A stretch of 39,732 bases of DNA from Clostridia bacterium. Its GTDB lineage: Bacteria > Bacillota > Clostridia > Oscillospirales > RGIG577. A model generated the notes under the pieces. It worked only from the letters and a program-made list of their open reading frames with translations, had not been told where the DNA came from and did no database searches. Position 1 is the stretch's first letter. Each line of letters begins with the position of its first letter. The position numbers and the translations under genes were made by a program. Positions 24,483-32,304 of the stretch are shown in pieces. The stretch is from positions 1 to 39,732 of the forward strand of contig JAFWDJ010000007.1 in NCBI GenBank assembly GCA_017513095.1. Reading direction: 5' to 3'.

Positions 24483-25193
24483 TTATGTTTCCTTTTTCAA
24501 AGCCAAATCTTTCGCGTCTGCTTTTTTCGTGCGTCTTTTGTTAAGCTTCGCCGGCGCGGCTATGCGTATAATGCTCTCCGCCATAAGTCCGACGTAATAG
24601 ATTATCGTATTGGAATATCCGAGCGCAATGCTCTTTCCCAGAGCCTTGCCGCCTATCGTGAGCGCCGCAACAATGCTTGTGAGCAGCAGGTTTATTATTA
24701 CCGTATTTTTGACCCACGTAAAGGTCAGCGCAAAATATCCCACGATGACCACGACAGCGCCGCCGCTTATTATTCCCGTTATATCGCCTATTACGTCGTT
24801 GCAGAAATTCGACACCTTGCCCGCCTGCGCGATTATCTTAAGCGCGTATTTCGCCCCCGGCACCTTTCTTGACGCCATGGAGTGAAACGGCGTGGAATTT
24901 GCGGCCGTTACGGCCGTTCCCACTATGTCGAAAAGCACGCCCAAAAGTATAAATACAAACAGTATGACAAGCGCGCCCACAAGGGATACGCCCGCAAGCG
25001 CTCTGTTCGAAACGAAAGACAGGCAAAACGAAGCGATAAGCGCAACTATTACGACTATGATCGCCCATCGGCTGTCCGACTTGCGCTTCGGTGAGGCAAG
25101 CGAACGGATTATCCGCTTATGCTTCTTTATTCTGTCCCTTATATTAGGCCCGCTCGTATCTTCGTCGTCGGACGCTTCTTTAGACGCTTCCAA
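24483..25193 (-). CDS. oapA: OLE-associated membrane protein OapA (DUF21-like)
   Basis: A 236-residue membrane protein. Residues 19-42 are strongly basic (RDRIKKHKRIIR, SPKRKSDSR). Membrane helices follow at about 43-66, 70-95, 136-160 and 163-190. The central 'FDIVGTAVTAANSTPFHSMA' and 'SNFCNDVIGDITGIISG' resemble the DUF21 (CorB/CNNM) domain. The C-terminus is again basic (KLNKRRTKKADAK). OapA binds OLE RNA and brings it to the cell membrane in Halalkalibacterium. The OLE RNA gene ends about 25 bp upstream. The start is TTG behind a strong GGAGGAG. Without the context one would only call it a DUF21-like protein. Confidence 0.85.
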   Translation of the reverse strand: MEASKEASDDEDTSGPNIRDRIKKHKRIIRSLASPKRKSDSRWAIIVVIVALIASFCLSFVSNRALAGVSLVGALVILFVFILLGVLFDIVGTAVTAANSTPFHSMASRKVPGAKYALKIIAQAGKVSNFCNDVIGDITGIISGGAVVVIVGYFALTFTWVKNTVIINLLLTSIVAALTIGGKALGKSIALGYSNTIIYYVGLMAESIIRIAAPAKLNKRRTKKADAKDLALKKET

Positions 25194-25221
25194 TTAAAGC
25201 TCCTCCATTGTATTAAAAGTA

Positions 25222-25834
25222 ATAGTGGCGGTATACAGAGTAAATCTTACGGCTTTGGTCAAGTTGGATTTCCCATGCGGCTGCCCGCTGTCGCCAAACG
25301 GGTGGTTTCCCTTTAGAGCCCCATATGCCGCGTCGCCGACGGCATGACTTGATTGCCACTTAGTCCGTACCTCAATCCCCCGCATACCTCAAAATGAACA
25401 GCTTAGAGGTTTTCCCAAACGGTCTTATCTGTTTTTTATCCTCTTTTGCAAACAGGGTTTCAGGCTGCATTAGCCCCGCGTCCTTGGCCAAAGACTTGGG
25501 GCCTGTCTTCCGTTCACCGCTGTTCACTCAAGGCAGGCTACTCTGCACACAGCAAAAAACCGCAATGCAGGTTTAATCCCGGTTCGTAGTCTGTCCGGTC
25601 AACTAATGATCGTGTATAGGCAGACTACAAAGTCGGGTCTCCATGATAAAAGGGTCAGTTCCGTATGCCATTACAGGCTGCCCTTAAATCCAACACTCGT
25701 GGTGTTACTCCCAGCACCCACCCAAAACTGGGCGTTTTAAGCAAGCACAAGAAGCTTCATCGATATGCCCTTTAACGGATTTTTAGCCCCGTCTTCAAAA
25801 CAAAAAGCTCCGACTAAGAATACTGCGCCACTAT
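25222..25834 (-). ncRNA. ole: OLE RNA (ornate, large, extremophilic RNA)
   Basis: A gene-free stretch of about 650 bp that looks like structured RNA on the minus strand. The two ends pair: ATAGTGGCG (5' end, plus coordinates 25826-25834) with CGCCACTAT (25222-25230). The helix continues as GTAT/ATAC after a 2-nt bulge, closing a domain of 613 nt, the known size of OLE RNA (about 610). Inside lie further hairpins, for example 25586-25593 with 25621-25628 (GTAGTCTG/CAGACTAC), and purine-rich GGGAAACC-type loops near the 3' end. It is followed at once by the OapA gene and framed by ispA/xseAB/nusB upstream and tlyA/nadK/argR/recN downstream, the textbook OLE locus. Assignment rests on context, length and visible pairing, not on a covariance search. 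Confidence 0.9.
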
Positions 25835-25847
25835 ATCTTATTATCGT

Positions 25848-25856
25848 ATTGTATCA
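25848..25856 (-). promoter_or_regulatory. extended -10 promoter of OLE RNA
   Basis: TGATACAAT on the minus strand: -10 TACAAT (25848-25853) with the TG extension (25855-25856). No good -35 is visible, as is common for extended -10 promoters. The start would fall near 25841, just ahead of the closing helix of the RNA. Confidence 0.65.
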
Positions 25857-25902
25857 TACATTCGATGTATAATCCATACCTTTTTACAAAGATTATAAAA
25901 AA

Positions 25903-25938
25903 ACAAATGCGGAAAAGCATAGTCGCTCCCGCATTTGT
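25903..25938 (-). terminator. terminator of the nusB-to-PAP2 operon
   Basis: Perfect 10-bp stem ACAAATGCGG (25903-25912) / CCGCATTTGT (25929-25938), followed on the minus strand by TTTTTTTATAATC. It separates the upstream operon from OLE RNA. Confidence 0.9.
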
Positions 25939-25961
25939 CGAAAAAGCAAATCAAATCAGCA

Positions 25962-26417
25962 TCATGCGAGCATAAAGATAAGGGCGATAACTATGCCCAA
26001 AACGGCTCCGGCGCCGACCTGAGCAGGCGTGTGCCCGAGTATCTCCTTAAGCTGCATCTGCATAAATTCCGGCTCCATGTCCTCCCACGCGTCCATCATC
26101 TTGTTTAGAACCTTGGCCTGCTCGCCCGCCGCGCGCCTTACGCCCGCCGCGTCGTACATTACCACGCACGCCAGAGCCGCCGCCAGCGCGAACTGCGTTG
26201 AGGCAAAGCCGTCCTTGAAGGCGATGCAGATTGCAAGCGCGGCCACGAAGGCCGAATGCGAGCTCGGCATACCGCCCGAATTCATGAACTTGCGAATGTC
26301 GAACGTCTTCTCTGTAACGAGCGTTATTATCATTTTTATGACCTGCGCGATGAACCACGACAAGAACGCGGCGTCAAACGCAATATTGGAAGTTATGAAG
26401 ATAAAGAATTCCTTCAT
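25962..26417 (-). CDS. divergent PAP2 family (DUF212) membrane protein
   Basis: A 151-residue membrane protein with about four hydrophobic helices. The phosphatase-like motif 'GGMPSSHSAFVAA' (48-60) and 'YDAAGVRRAAGEQA' identify the DUF212 / YuiD family, a divergent branch of PAP2 acid phosphatases. Substrate unknown; an isoprenoid or lipid diphosphate would suit its place next to ispA. The start with GGGGTGAG upstream is chosen; a frame extending 15 codons further lacks a ribosome binding site. It lies 49 bp after ispA and ends in a terminator. Confidence 0.88.
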   Translation of the reverse strand: MKEFFIFITSNIAFDAAFLSWFIAQVIKMIITLVTEKTFDIRKFMNSGGMPSSHSAFVAALAICIAFKDGFASTQFALAAALACVVMYDAAGVRRAAGEQAKVLNKMMDAWEDMEPEFMQMQLKEILGHTPAQVGAGAVLGIVIALIFMLA

Positions 26418-26466
26418 GCTCTCACCCCGAAGCAGCGGCTGCCTTGCAGCCTTTAAATGCAAAAAA

Positions 26467-27351
26467 TCAATGATCTCTGTTTAAAAGAAAATCGGTCAGG
26501 TACATAAGAAAATCGTTGTCGGGTATGTCCTTTAAGCTGGTCTTCGCCTTATTCGTAACCTCGACAAGCTTCTTTTTCGCGCCGTTTACGCCGTAAAACG
26601 TAACGTACGTGCTCTTGTTGCTCTTTTCGTCGCGGCCGACGGCCTTGCCGAGCTTTTCGGTGTTTCCTTCAACGTCAAGAATGTCGTCTTTTATCTGAAA
26701 ACCGAGGCCGATATGACCAGAATACTCCGTTGCGGCGTCGTAGAGCGGGCCCTCAGTCACGCCGGCCGCGATGCAGCCGAGCTGTACGGAGGCCTTTATC
26801 ATCGCGCCCGTCTTCATCTTATGAAGCTTGTCAAGCTTCTCTATCGGAATTTTTATGCCCTCCGATTTGAGGTCAATGACCTGTCCGCCCACCATGCCTT
26901 CGCTTCCGACAGCCTCGGCCAGCACCCGAACGGCCTTGACAACGTGCTCCGCGGGAATCTTTTCGGCCGATCTCGTCATATACTCGAACGCCTTCAGAAT
27001 AAGAGCGTCTCCCGCAAGAACTGCCATCGCCTCGCCGAACACCTTATGGTTCGTGGGCTTGCCGCGTCTTAAATCGTCGTCGTCCATGCAGGGCAGGTCA
27101 TCGTGAATGAGCGAAGAAGTATGTATCATCTCAAGCGCTGCCGCAAAAGGCATGGCCGCGCCTACGTCGCCGCCGAGCGCGCGGCAGAATTCAAGGCACA
27201 GCATGGGTCTTATGCGCTTTCCGCCCGCCGTAAGGCTGTAGATCATCGCGTCGTTGATCTCTTTATGAAAGCCCTCGATGGGAGTTATCACGCAATCAAA
27301 ATATTCCGTGAGCATCTGAGTGTAAAATTCAAATCTGTTTTCGGGAGTCAT
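26467..27351 (-). CDS. ispA: polyprenyl (farnesyl/geranyl) diphosphate synthase
   Basis: A 294-residue trans-prenyltransferase. The first aspartate-rich motif is DDLPCMDDDD (84-93) with the following RRGKPTNH, the second is DDILD (222-226), and 'GGKRIRP' (43-49) is conserved. Short-chain enzymes with this arrangement make farnesyl diphosphate, the precursor of undecaprenyl phosphate and other isoprenoids. The second ATG is used because AAAGGA lies almost on top of the first. It follows xseB by 37 bp in the usual xseA-xseB-ispA order. Confidence 0.94.
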   Translation of the reverse strand: MTPENRFEFYTQMLTEYFDCVITPIEGFHKEINDAMIYSLTAGGKRIRPMLCLEFCRALGGDVGAAMPFAAALEMIHTSSLIHDDLPCMDDDDLRRGKPTNHKVFGEAMAVLAGDALILKAFEYMTRSAEKIPAEHVVKAVRVLAEAVGSEGMVGGQVIDLKSEGIKIPIEKLDKLHKMKTGAMIKASVQLGCIAAGVTEGPLYDAATEYSGHIGLGFQIKDDILDVEGNTEKLGKAVGRDEKSNKSTYVTFYGVNGAKKKLVEVTNKAKTSLKDIPDNDFLMYLTDFLLNRDH

Positions 27352-27388
27352 AATCATTATCCTTTCTTTGTTTAAATTGTGCTTAAAA

Positions 27389-27613
27389 TCAGTTTTCTTC
27401 GGAAGCCTCGCCCTCTTCGGTGTCCCCCTTTGAGAGCAGCATATTTACCTTCAGCTCCGCCTCGTCAAGGGTCTTTTTGCACAGCTTTGAAAGCGCGACG
27501 CCCTGTTCGAACGTTTTTATCATTTCATCAAGGGGCATATCGCCCTTTTCAAGCGCTTTAACTATTTCATCAAGTTTTTTTATATTCTCTTCAAAGCTCG
27601 CTTTTTTAGGCAT
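27389..27613 (-). CDS. xseB: exodeoxyribonuclease VII small subunit
   Basis: A 74-residue helical protein with the family pattern 'SFEENIKKLDEIVKALEKGD', 'PLDEMIKTFEQGVALSK' and 'CKKTLDEAELKV'. It multiplies around the XseA large subunit in exonuclease VII. The second ATG is chosen: GGAGG lies 9 nt upstream of it and touches the first ATG. It overlaps the xseA stop by 8 nt, indicating coupled translation. Confidence 0.93.
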   Translation of the reverse strand: MPKKASFEENIKKLDEIVKALEKGDMPLDEMIKTFEQGVALSKLCKKTLDEAELKVNMLLSKGDTEEGEASEEN

Positions 27614-28844
27614 TCTTTTCATCCTCCGTCCCCGGCTTATTTTTCACTTTCGTCGTGCGCGCCTCTAAGATTACGCGGTCAAGATAAACCTTTATATCGC
27701 CGCCCGCTTCGATGTCGTCCGCCGACTTTATCATGCGTCCGTCGGCCGTCGTTGTAACGGAATATCCGCGTGCGAGCACTGACATCGGGTCGAGCGCGTG
27801 AAGCTTTTTTGAAAGCGCGTCGTGAGCGTGTATGCGGTTTTTGAGCGCCGCGTCGAACGCGCGCGTCATCTTGTCCTCAAGATGCTGCGCCGCCATTATC
27901 CTGTCCTGCATCATCCGCTCGGGATGCGCGAACACAAAGCTGCCCGCAAGTCTCTCGTATGTATTCTTCTGAAAATTCACCTTTGCCGTAAGCGACGCCG
28001 ACATCGAGCTCTGCGCTTTCTTAAGATAATTATATATATCGTCGAAATTCGGCACCGCAAGCTCCGCCGCAGCCGACGGAGTGGGCGCACGCAGATCCGC
28101 CGCAAAGTCGCATATCGTAAAATCCGTCTCGTGCCCCACGGCCGATATCACGGGTATCTCAGACGCCGCGACAGCGCGGGCAAGCCCCTCGTCGTTGAAG
28201 GCCCACAGCTCCTCAATGGAGCCGCCGCCGCGTCCTATGATTATCGTATCGCACAGCTTATGCTCGTTTAAGTAATTTACGCCCGCGATAAGCTCGGCCG
28301 GAGCCTGCGGCCCCTGAACGAGCGCGGGATATATGAGTATCTCGCACAGTGGGAAGCGGCGTCCCAGAATGTTCTGCATATCGCGAAGCGCCGCGCCCGT
28401 AGGCGACGTCACGATGCCTATTCGCATAGGCATACGCTTTATTTTTCGCTTTTTCGCCTTGTCGAAAAGCCCCTCGCTCTCAAGCTTCTTTTTAAGCTGT
28501 TCGAAGGCGAGATAAAGGCTTCCCTCGCCCTCCGGCGTCATGCGGTCGATGTAAAGCTGATACTGGCCGTCGCGCTCGAATACAGATATGCGCCCCGACG
28601 CTATCACCTTCATGCCGTTTTCAGGCCTGAACTTAAGCTTTGACGCGCTTGAGCGAAACATTACGGCCCGCACGAGCGCGCCCTCGTCCTTTAAGGACAT
28701 ATAAATATGACCCGACGAATGTATCTTGCAGTTCGATATCTCACCGCTGACCGACACGTTTGAAAGCACGGGATTGGCGTCGACAAGCTGCTTTATGAAT
28801 TTGTTAAGCTGCGTTACGCTAAGTATTTTTCTTTCCTCAGCCAC
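27606..28844 (-). CDS. xseA: exodeoxyribonuclease VII large subunit
   Basis: A 412-residue nuclease subunit: an N-terminal OB-fold (VSVSGEISNCKIHSSGHIYM), then the catalytic domain with 'GIVTSPTGAALRDM', 'IIIGRGGGSIEELWAFNDE', 'IPVISAVGHETDFTI' and 'RAPTPSAAAEL'. It degrades single-stranded DNA into oligonucleotides. Start is GTG with GGAG 10 nt upstream, overlapping the end of the TsaD-like gene by 8 nt. Confidence 0.96.
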   Translation of the reverse strand: MAEERKILSVTQLNKFIKQLVDANPVLSNVSVSGEISNCKIHSSGHIYMSLKDEGALVRAVMFRSSASKLKFRPENGMKVIASGRISVFERDGQYQLYIDRMTPEGEGSLYLAFEQLKKKLESEGLFDKAKKRKIKRMPMRIGIVTSPTGAALRDMQNILGRRFPLCEILIYPALVQGPQAPAELIAGVNYLNEHKLCDTIIIGRGGGSIEELWAFNDEGLARAVAASEIPVISAVGHETDFTICDFAADLRAPTPSAAAELAVPNFDDIYNYLKKAQSSMSASLTAKVNFQKNTYERLAGSFVFAHPERMMQDRIMAAQHLEDKMTRAFDAALKNRIHAHDALSKKLHALDPMSVLARGYSVTTTADGRMIKSADDIEAGGDIKVYLDRVILEARTTKVKNKPGTEDEKNA

Positions 28845-29769
28845 TTTTCTTACTCCTCAGATCGCTTAGATACGCGCCGTAGGCGCATCCGAGCGCATTA
28901 TCGCCCGAAAGCGCGGGCGAAACGAAATAAACGTCCGAAAGTCTCTGTCTCATTACGTCTCTTAAATATCCGTTTGCGCTGACTCCGCCCACGAAAAGCA
29001 CGGGAAGCGGCGTTTCAAGCGCCAAAAGCGCCGAAAGCAGCGTATCCGTCACGGCCTTTATCGCGTAGGCAGAAATCTCAGGCGCCGGTGCGCCCGAGGC
29101 ATGAAGCTTCTCTATGATATTCTGATGCCCCGACAGATTGAAATACGTGCCCTTAAGCGAGGTCTTTACCTTTATGTCGTCTATAGGATAGCCCTCCGAG
29201 ATTTTTTCAAGCTCCGCGCCGCACGGGAACGAAAGCCCGAGCATAACGCCCGCGCGGTCGATAAGCTGGCCCGCGTTTATATCGAGCGTGCCGCCGATGC
29301 GCGAAATTTGAAGCTTTCCCATATCGTTTTTTACGAAAAGTATCTCGCTCGTACCGCCCGAAAGATGCACCGTTATAAATTCGGGCATATTAAGAAGGCT
29401 TTCTTCGTTTTCGTACATGCCCGCCAGAGTATGCCCCGCCTGATGCGAAAGCTTATAAACGGGCGCGCCCGAGGCGTAAGCCATGGCGTGCGCCGCCGCG
29501 GCTCCCGCCAAAAAGCACGGCATATACGAGCCCTCCTCATCTCTCGGGCGGATGCTTACGCCTATCTTTTTTATAACTCCCGCATTTGGAAGCTCGCCGA
29601 TAAGTTTGGGCAGCGCCTTCGTATGAAGGAAAAGCGCGTCGTTTTGCCGCAGTCCCGCCTTCCCCTTTTCCACGGGGAGGAGCCTTCCTATGTTTTTATA
29701 GCCGTCCGCGCGAAAAACGCAGACAGACGTGCGGTAATTGCTTGTATCTATGCCGATATACGAATCCAT
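28837..29769 (-). CDS. TsaD/Kae1-like ASKHA protein (M22 paralogue)
   Basis: A 310-residue protein of the actin-like ATPase fold related to TsaD/Kae1. Visible are the N-terminal phosphate-1 loop 'IGIDTSNYRTSVCVF', a metal-binding 'SHQAGHTLAG' (H-x3-H), 'FITVHLSGGTSEILF' and the C-terminal 'PVLFVGGVSANGYLR'. It is shorter than true TsaD (about 335-345) and lies not with tsaB/tsaE but between nusB and xseA. Clostridial genomes often carry this paralogue in exactly this position. Whether it takes part in tRNA t6A synthesis is unknown. Confidence 0.82.
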   Translation of the reverse strand: MDSYIGIDTSNYRTSVCVFRADGYKNIGRLLPVEKGKAGLRQNDALFLHTKALPKLIGELPNAGVIKKIGVSIRPRDEEGSYMPCFLAGAAAAHAMAYASGAPVYKLSHQAGHTLAGMYENEESLLNMPEFITVHLSGGTSEILFVKNDMGKLQISRIGGTLDINAGQLIDRAGVMLGLSFPCGAELEKISEGYPIDDIKVKTSLKGTYFNLSGHQNIIEKLHASGAPAPEISAYAIKAVTDTLLSALLALETPLPVLFVGGVSANGYLRDVMRQRLSDVYFVSPALSGDNALGCAYGAYLSDLRSKKSG

Positions 29770-29770
29770 A

Positions 29771-30190
29771 TCATTCCCCGCCGTCCCTTGGCAGGCTTCT
29801 AATGAGCGAGCCCAGAATACCGTTTACGAACGCGCCGCATTCGGGGCCTTCGTACTTTTTGGCAAGCTCGACCGCTTCGTTTGCGGAGACGCCGTTCGGT
29901 ATGTCGGACATATAAAGTATCTCATACATGGAAAGCCACAGCACGGACGCGCTGACGCGCGATATCCTCTGCTTTGACCAGCCGATGGAAAAGCGCGAGA
30001 TATAGTCGTCAAGCTCATCCTTCTTTTCGCAAACGCCCCTTGTTACGGCCTCAAAATATTTCTTCTCAAGGTCCGGGACGGACAAATTTTCATAATAATA
30101 ATCAAGAACAGTGTCGATATTTTCCTTACCCTGAAAGCTAATCTCAAAAATCACCTTAAACGCTTCTTCGCGCGACAGACGTCTTGACAT
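29771..30190 (-). CDS. nusB: transcription antitermination factor NusB
   Basis: A 139-residue all-helical protein. The signature 'SREEAFKVIFEISFQ' at the N-terminus, 'WSKQRISRVSASVLWLSMYE', and near the end 'VSANEAVELAKKY' and 'FVNGILGSL' identify NusB, which with S10/NusE helps antitermination on rRNA operons. The ATG 5 nt after GGAGG is chosen; an in-frame TTG four codons earlier overlaps that site. First gene of the operon leading to ispA. Confidence 0.94.
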   Translation of the reverse strand: MSRRLSREEAFKVIFEISFQGKENIDTVLDYYYENLSVPDLEKKYFEAVTRGVCEKKDELDDYISRFSIGWSKQRISRVSASVLWLSMYEILYMSDIPNGVSANEAVELAKKYEGPECGAFVNGILGSLIRSLPRDGGE

Positions 30191-30237
30191 GTCATCCTCC
30201 AAATCATGTGCAAAAACTTTAACGCATAGCTTTTAAT

Positions 30238-30243
30238 ATTATA
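30238..30243 (-). promoter_or_regulatory. probable -10 element of the nusB operon
   Basis: A perfect TATAAT on the minus strand, 48 bp before the nusB start. The -35 would fall into the T-run of the neighbouring terminator and is weak. Confidence 0.4.
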
Positions 30244-30260
30244 ACGCAAAGGAGAAATAA

Positions 30261-30285
30261 AAAAAAGAGCTAAACGCTCTTTTTT
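30261..30285 (-). terminator. terminator after the DHA2 efflux gene
   Basis: Stem AAAAAAGAGC (30261-30270) / GCTCTTTTTT (30276-30285) with a 5-nt loop and flanking runs of T. It lies between the ends of the efflux gene and the nusB promoter. Confidence 0.75.
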
Positions 30286-30343
30286 TTATCCGAAAGATAA
30301 GTATTTTATTTTTTATGTGTAATAACGGTGCTGTCTACGCGGC

Positions 30344-31711
30344 TCATTTTACGCTCTTTTTGAAGAAGAACAGGGAAAGAATCAGTCCTGCCGCCGAAAG
30401 CGCCGTAAAAAAGATATACGCCGCCGAAATTCCCGCGTAGCCGTTCCCGTCAAAGTGCGACGCCGCGGTCGACATGACTGCGACTCCCGCAGCCGCTCCT
30501 ATCGCGCCCGCCATCTGCCTTAAAGTAGTTACAATGGCCGCTCCGTCTGCGCGAAGCTCGCCAAGCCCTCCGAGGCCGAGAGCCGTAAGCGGCATCATGA
30601 CGCATCCGCTGCCCGCGCTGATAAGTATGTTTGAAAGCGCCATGTTCAGTATGCCCGTATCGGCTCCCGAAACAATGCGCACGGCGCAGCCCGCCGCTGC
30701 CAGGAGCATTCCCGCAGCGAAAAGCGATTTTTTCGCGCCGCGGTCAAATATGCGTCCCGCAAACACCGTGACGATTGCCGAAAGCGCGCTGCCCGGCAGC
30801 GTTATCAGCGCGTACTCGGTCGCGGACATGCCGCGCATCGACTGGATAAACAGCGGCAGAAGCGTTGTGTTGCCAAGCAACACGAAATAAAGCAGCACGC
30901 TAAGTATCGCCGCAAATGCAAAGTTTTTGTTCCTGAATACCGAAAGATCCAAAAGCCGCCTTGTTCCCCTCACCTGCTTTAAAGAGAACGCGAAAAGCGC
31001 CGCCGCACCCAGAATAAACGGCAGACCCGTCGCGAAGTGAAGAAACGGGAACGATGACATGTTGCCGGTGCCTATGAGTATGCCGCAGAAGCCCGCCGCG
31101 GAAAGAATCATGGAAAGCGTGTCGAACTGCGCGGGCTTCACAGGCATTACGTTTTTCACCGCCGGCAGCGCAAACAGAATGCTTATGACCGACAGAACGA
31201 AAAACACGATGAACATCATGTGCCATCCCATATGGTCTATGATAATGCCGAAGACGGTCGGAGCCGCTATGGGAGCCACCATGCAGCCGAGACCGTAAAT
31301 GCCCATTATTGAGCCGTGGCGTTCCTTCGGATATATCGCGAGTATCATGACCTGCACGAACGACATTATTATGCCGCAGCCGAAGCCCTGAAGTATTCTT
31401 GCTATAAGCACCACGGCAAACGCGGACGCAAATGACGCCAGAATCGAGCCCGCTGCGCATAAGGCTATTGCGAGGATAAACAGCGTCTTGTTTTTCAGCT
31501 TTCTTATAAGAAACGGCGTTGCCGGTATCATTATGCCTGCCGCCAGCGTAAATCCGCTCACAAGCCACTGAGCCGTCCCGGCGCTTATCGCCATATCATC
31601 CATTATCAAAGGCAGCGCGTTGCTTATGGCCGTCGTAGCCATAGATGTTATGACCATGCCGAGCATCAGCGCCAAAAACATAATCCTTCGTTCCTTATCG
31701 GATATTCCCAT
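30344..31711 (-). CDS. DHA2-type MFS drug efflux transporter
   Basis: A 455-residue major facilitator with about fourteen hydrophobic spans, the size and layout of the EmrB/QacA (DHA2) group. 'NALPLIMDDMAISAGTAQWL' is the typical segment after helix 1, and 'GFGCGIIMSFVQVM' corresponds to motif C of proton antiporters. Probably exports drugs or other toxic compounds; substrate not predictable. SD GGGAG precedes the ATG. It lies 45 bp behind a MarR regulator with an operator-like dyad between the two, the usual regulator-pump arrangement. Confidence 0.88.
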   Translation of the reverse strand: MGISDKERRIMFLALMLGMVITSMATTAISNALPLIMDDMAISAGTAQWLVSGFTLAAGIMIPATPFLIRKLKNKTLFILAIALCAAGSILASFASAFAVVLIARILQGFGCGIIMSFVQVMILAIYPKERHGSIMGIYGLGCMVAPIAAPTVFGIIIDHMGWHMMFIVFFVLSVISILFALPAVKNVMPVKPAQFDTLSMILSAAGFCGILIGTGNMSSFPFLHFATGLPFILGAAALFAFSLKQVRGTRRLLDLSVFRNKNFAFAAILSVLLYFVLLGNTTLLPLFIQSMRGMSATEYALITLPGSALSAIVTVFAGRIFDRGAKKSLFAAGMLLAAAGCAVRIVSGADTGILNMALSNILISAGSGCVMMPLTALGLGGLGELRADGAAIVTTLRQMAGAIGAAAGVAVMSTAASHFDGNGYAGISAAYIFFTALSAAGLILSLFFFKKSVK

Positions 31712-31727
31712 AAAAGTCTCCCTATAA

Positions 31728-31740
31728 CTAACACAGTTAG
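31728..31740. promoter_or_regulatory. operator-like dyad before the efflux gene
   Basis: CTAAC (31728-31732), three bases, GTTAG (31736-31740), 17 bp upstream of the efflux start codon. It resembles the dyad at 32205-32217 ahead of marR and is probably bound by the MarR protein. Confidence 0.55.
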
Positions 31741-31756
31741 ATATTGATTAAATTTT

Positions 31757-32182
31757 TTAGTATTTATGTTTGTATTCGTCGATTATACGCTTTTGTATTC
31801 TAAGAAGCTCCGCCGAATCCTCTTCCCCCAAAAAATCAAGTATTTCCCGCATTTTTGAAAGTGCCTCCAAAGACTTTTCGGCAAATTCCTCTTTTCCGCG
31901 CACGGTAATCGTCACAGAAATATATCTGCTGTCTGACTCGTCGGTATGCCTTTCTATCCAGCCTTTGTTCTTCATTGACCTGAGTATGGCCGCAACTCTC
32001 GCCGTACTCACCTGCATGGCTTCGCTTATCTCGCCGGGATAAGCCGATCCGCCGCGTTCCTCTAAAAAATTCAGCACAAAAAGCTCGCCTCTTGCGAGAC
32101 GCGCAATATCACCGTTATCCACTGCTCTGAGATAATCAAGACGCATTTTTAACAGATCTTCGGCCATTTTTCCAACATCCAA
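31757..32182 (-). CDS. MarR family transcriptional regulator
   Basis: A 141-residue winged-helix regulator. The recognition part is 'YPGEISEAMQVSTARVAAIL' followed by the wing 'GWIERHTDESDSRYISVTIT', both typical of MarR; the terminal helices form the dimer. It starts at TTG with GGAGG 9 nt upstream; the ATG five codons later is an alternative. Probably represses itself and the downstream efflux pump, released by a small-molecule ligand. Confidence 0.9.
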   Translation of the reverse strand: MDVGKMAEDLLKMRLDYLRAVDNGDIARLARGELFVLNFLEERGGSAYPGEISEAMQVSTARVAAILRSMKNKGWIERHTDESDSRYISVTITVRGKEEFAEKSLEALSKMREILDFLGEEDSAELLRIQKRIIDEYKHKY

Positions 32183-32204
32183 TCAGATACGCCTCCAAAC
32201 ATAC

Positions 32205-32250
32205 CTAATACTATTAGATATATTCTATAATAGAGATACTGCGTTGTCAA
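32205..32250 (-). promoter_or_regulatory. promoter and operator of marR-efflux operon
   Basis: The -35 TTGACA (32245-32250), 17-bp spacer and -10 TAGAAT (32222-32227) lie on the minus strand. A perfect dyad CTAATA-C-TATTAG (32205-32217) sits at the expected start site, a classic position for autorepression. Confidence 0.75.
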
Positions 32251-32266
32251 GCGCCGATAAAAAAAT

Positions 32267-32286
32267 GGCAGGATCAGATGCCTGCC
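32267..32286 (-). terminator. terminator of the VTC/DUF4956 operon
   Basis: Stem GGCAGG (32267-32272) / CCTGCC (32281-32286) with an 8-nt loop, followed on the minus strand by ATTTTTTTATC. It lies 19 bp after the DUF4956 stop. Confidence 0.8.
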
Positions 32287-32304
32287 GTTTTTCGTTCAAG
32301 TTTT

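Noticed and set aside
25394..25576. Short open frames within 25200-25860 as protein genes
   Set aside because: They lack ribosome binding sites and family features, and the region is better explained by a structured RNA.
25222..25834. tmRNA, RNase P RNA or a group II intron instead of OLE RNA
   Set aside because: No tRNA-like ends or tag frame, none of the RNase P core sequences I would expect, and no reverse transcriptase or intron boundary signatures.
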